Shown: piece by piece, positions 6,001 to 7,134 of the stretch
Position numbering within the stretch: the stretch's first letter is position 1
How the letters are laid out: every line of letters begins with the position of its first letter
Origin: an uncultured Maritalea sp.
GTDB lineage: Bacteria; Pseudomonadota; Alphaproteobacteria; Rhizobiales; Devosiaceae
Direction of reading: 5' to 3'
DNA: 7,134 nt
NCBI GenBank assembly: GCA_913055925.1
Contig: CAJXLH010000134.1
Location: 1 to 7,134, forward strand
Made by a program: the position numbers and the translations under genes
The notes under the pieces: generated by a model
The model's database searches: none
What the model saw: the letters and a program-made list of their open reading frames with translations, nothing else
What the model was told of the DNA's origin: nothing

Positions 6001-6771
6001 CTACTCGCCCTTAAATTCTGCTTCGCGTTTCTCAGCGAATGCGGCCATGCCTTCTTTTTGATCGCTTGTCGCGAACAATGCGTGGAACGTCCTGCGCTCG
6101 AACAATACCCCTTCGGCGATGCCCAGCTCCTCCGCGCGATTAACCGCTTCCTTAGCTGTCTGGGTAGCAAGCTTGCCAAAGCCAGCGATCTCCGCCGCGA
6201 TTTTGAGCACTTCATCAACCAAATCGGCGGCTGGGAACGTGCGCGCCACAAGGCCGGAACGTTCTGCTTCGTCTGCGTCCATCATTCGACCCGTAAGGAT
6301 CATGTCCATGGCTTTCGATTTGCCGATCAGTTTCGTCAAACGCTGCGAGCCGCCCATGCCCGGAATAACACCAAGTTTGATTTCGGGCTGGCCAAATTTC
6401 GCGCGATCGCCGGCGTAAATCACATCGCACATCATCGCCAGTTCACAACCGCCACCAAGTGCATAGCCATTTACCGCTGCAAGAATCGGCGTGCGCGTGC
6501 GCACCAGTTTGTCCCAGCCCGCAAACCAGTTGGCTTTGAGCATGTCAGTGTAGCTTTGCGACTGCATTTCTTTAATATCGGCACCGGCGGCAAATGCCTT
6601 TTCGGAACCAGAAATGACAAAGCAACCAACTTCAGGATCAGCATCATACTGCTCCAAAGTTTCGGTCACTTCCTGCATTACCGCGAGATTAAGCGCGTTG
6701 AGCGCTTCGGGGCGGTTGAGGGTGATGTGGACCACGCGGTCCAGCTTTTGAACGAGAATATTTTCAGTCAT
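6001..6771 (-). CDS. Enoyl-CoA hydratase (classical crotonase)
   Basis: Hydrates 2-enoyl-CoAs; here probably tiglyl-CoA (isoleucine) and perhaps methacrylyl-CoA (valine). It is 256 residues, closely resembling mitochondrial short-chain hydratase (ECHS1). AFAAGADIKEM (59-69) and LGGGCELAMMCD (105-116) are the oxyanion segments. The two catalytic glutamates are both present, Glu110 in GGGCELA and Glu130 in FGQPEIKLG. PGMGGSQRL (137-145) and the C-terminal AFAEKREAEFKG end are also typical. The ATG at 6771 has only AAGG (6780-6783) 8 bases upstream, weaker than the sites of the next genes. It follows mmsB by 36 bases and precedes the dehydrogenase by 9. This is the only one of the three crotonases here with an intact hydratase active site, so the function call is firm; substrate range is inferred from the neighbours. 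Confidence 0.95.
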   Translation of the reverse strand: MTENILVQKLDRVVHITLNRPEALNALNLAVMQEVTETLEQYDADPEVGCFVISGSEKAFAAGADIKEMQSQSYTDMLKANWFAGWDKLVRTRTPILAAVNGYALGGGCELAMMCDVIYAGDRAKFGQPEIKLGVIPGMGGSQRLTKLIGKSKAMDMILTGRMMDADEAERSGLVARTFPAADLVDEVLKIAAEIAGFGKLATQTAKEAVNRAEELGIAEGVLFERRTFHALFATSDQKEGMAAFAEKREAEFKGE

Positions 6772-6802
6772 CCGAACGGCCTTTTTTCAATTGGGCACCG
6801 AA

Positions 6803-6834
6803 GAACTTTAGGAACGTTTTTGTTCCTTTAGTTC
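6803..6834 (-). repeat. Nested inverted repeat over the mmsB stop codon
   Basis: On either strand an inner stem AGGAAC/GTTCCT (6810-6815 with 6822-6827, 6-base loop) is enclosed by a second pair GAAC/GTTC (6803-6806 with 6831-6834), with short unpaired stretches between. The TAA of mmsB (6808-6810) lies inside it. No U-run follows in the direction of mmsB transcription, so it is not a clear terminator. It could slow RNA decay or lower expression of the downstream genes, or be chance. Confidence 0.35.
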
Positions 6835-7134
6835 ATTGATAATTCCAGAAAAGTCGTGCCCCACGCCGTTCTTTTCCACGAAGGCGTCATACAACTTTGT
6901 GGCATGTTCGCCAAGGGGCGTCACTGCGCCGCTATCCGCTGCGGCATCCTGCGAAAGTTTCAGGTCTTTCAGCATTAGTGCTGCATCAAATCCGGGCAAA
7001 TAGTCATTATCTGCAGGGCTTTGCGGGCCAACACCGGGCACTGGGCAGTAGGTATTTACAGACCAGCATGAACCACTTGATGTGGAAAGAACATCAAATA
7101 ATGCAGATTTATCGAGACCAAGTGCGTCCGCGAG
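6808..7134 (-). CDS. mmsB: 3-hydroxyisobutyrate dehydrogenase, C-terminal part only
   Basis: C-terminal 108 residues of an enzyme that oxidises 3-hydroxyisobutyrate to methylmalonate semialdehyde in valine breakdown. The frame is open to the window edge; codons from 7134 read LADALGLDKSALFDVLS. The helical C-terminal domain shows STSSGSCWS (17-25), YCPVPGVGPQSPADNDY (29-45), and GFDAALMLKDLKLSQDAA (48-65), which carries the conserved Lys-Asp-Leu of the beta-hydroxyacid dehydrogenase family. GAVTPLG (69-75) and DFSGIINELKEQ (94-105) finish the protein. A GTG at 7041 is an internal codon, not a start. The N-terminal Rossmann domain and catalytic lysine lie outside the window. It is the first gene seen of the minus-strand operon, 36 bases before the hydratase. 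The VPGVGPQSPADNDYLPGF stretch is typical of MmsB and separates it from tartronate semialdehyde reductases. Confidence 0.92.
   Translation of the reverse strand, partial: LADALGLDKSALFDVLSTSSGSCWSVNTYCPVPGVGPQSPADNDYLPGFDAALMLKDLKLSQDAAADSGAVTPLGEHATKLYDAFVEKNGVGHDFSGIINELKEQKRS

Noticed and set aside
6772..6807. Internal promoter between mmsB and the hydratase gene.
   Set aside because: The gap is only 36 bases, and I see no convincing -35/-10 pair in it.
5632..6831. A 399-codon open frame on the + strand, antisense to the hydratase and dehydrogenase genes.
   Set aside because: It is exactly in phase with the minus-strand codons of both genes, which happen to lack TTA, CTA and TCA codons there. 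The product has no recognisable domain and a composition typical of antisense frames. The opposite strand encodes clear enzymes.
7039..7041. GTG as the start of a short separate gene ending at 6808.
   Set aside because: The frame continues upstream to the window edge with typical MmsB sequence, so this is an internal Val codon.

Overview
This window looks like ordinary core-metabolism DNA from an alphaproteobacterium. The base composition is moderate, and the ETF subunits, the HSD10-like dehydrogenase and MmsB all read like alphaproteobacterial proteins. This placement rests on remembered family similarity, not on a search. I see no mobile element, CRISPR array, tRNA, rRNA or phage gene. No stretch longer than about 40 bases lacks a gene.

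Layout. The left end (2-718, + strand) is the 3' part of a gene for a methylglutaconyl-CoA hydratase (LiuC-like crotonase, leucine breakdown). Its start lies before the window. It converges on a long minus-strand operon, with only 10 bases between the two stop codons. Read in the direction of transcription (right to left), the operon is: 3-hydroxyisobutyrate dehydrogenase mmsB (7134-6808, 5' end outside the window), a classical enoyl-CoA hydratase (6771-6001), an HSD17B10-type short-chain dehydrogenase (5991-5221), a thiolase (5208-4024), etfB (4008-3259), etfA (3259-2330), a second crotonase with a non-classical active site (2307-1513), and a DUF1028 / Ntn-hydrolase-like protein (1484-729). 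Gaps run from a 1-base overlap to 36 bases, and several Shine-Dalgarno sequences share bases with the preceding stop codon. I see no internal promoter. The operon promoter should lie to the right of the window.

How the genes work together. Hydratase, HSD10-like dehydrogenase and thiolase make the last three steps of isoleucine beta-oxidation: tiglyl-CoA to 2-methyl-3-hydroxybutyryl-CoA to 2-methylacetoacetyl-CoA to propionyl-CoA plus acetyl-CoA. MmsB serves the valine branch, and the hydratase could also act on methacrylyl-CoA. EtfBA would take electrons from the acyl-CoA dehydrogenases of these pathways. Together with the leucine gene converging from the left, the window looks like part of a branched-chain amino acid catabolic island.

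The least understood parts are the two genes at the operon's end. One is a crotonase with neither usual catalytic glutamate. The other is the DUF1028 protein, whose ribosome binding site lies in the 3' arm of a 7-bp hairpin. I did not find a clearly new biological system.
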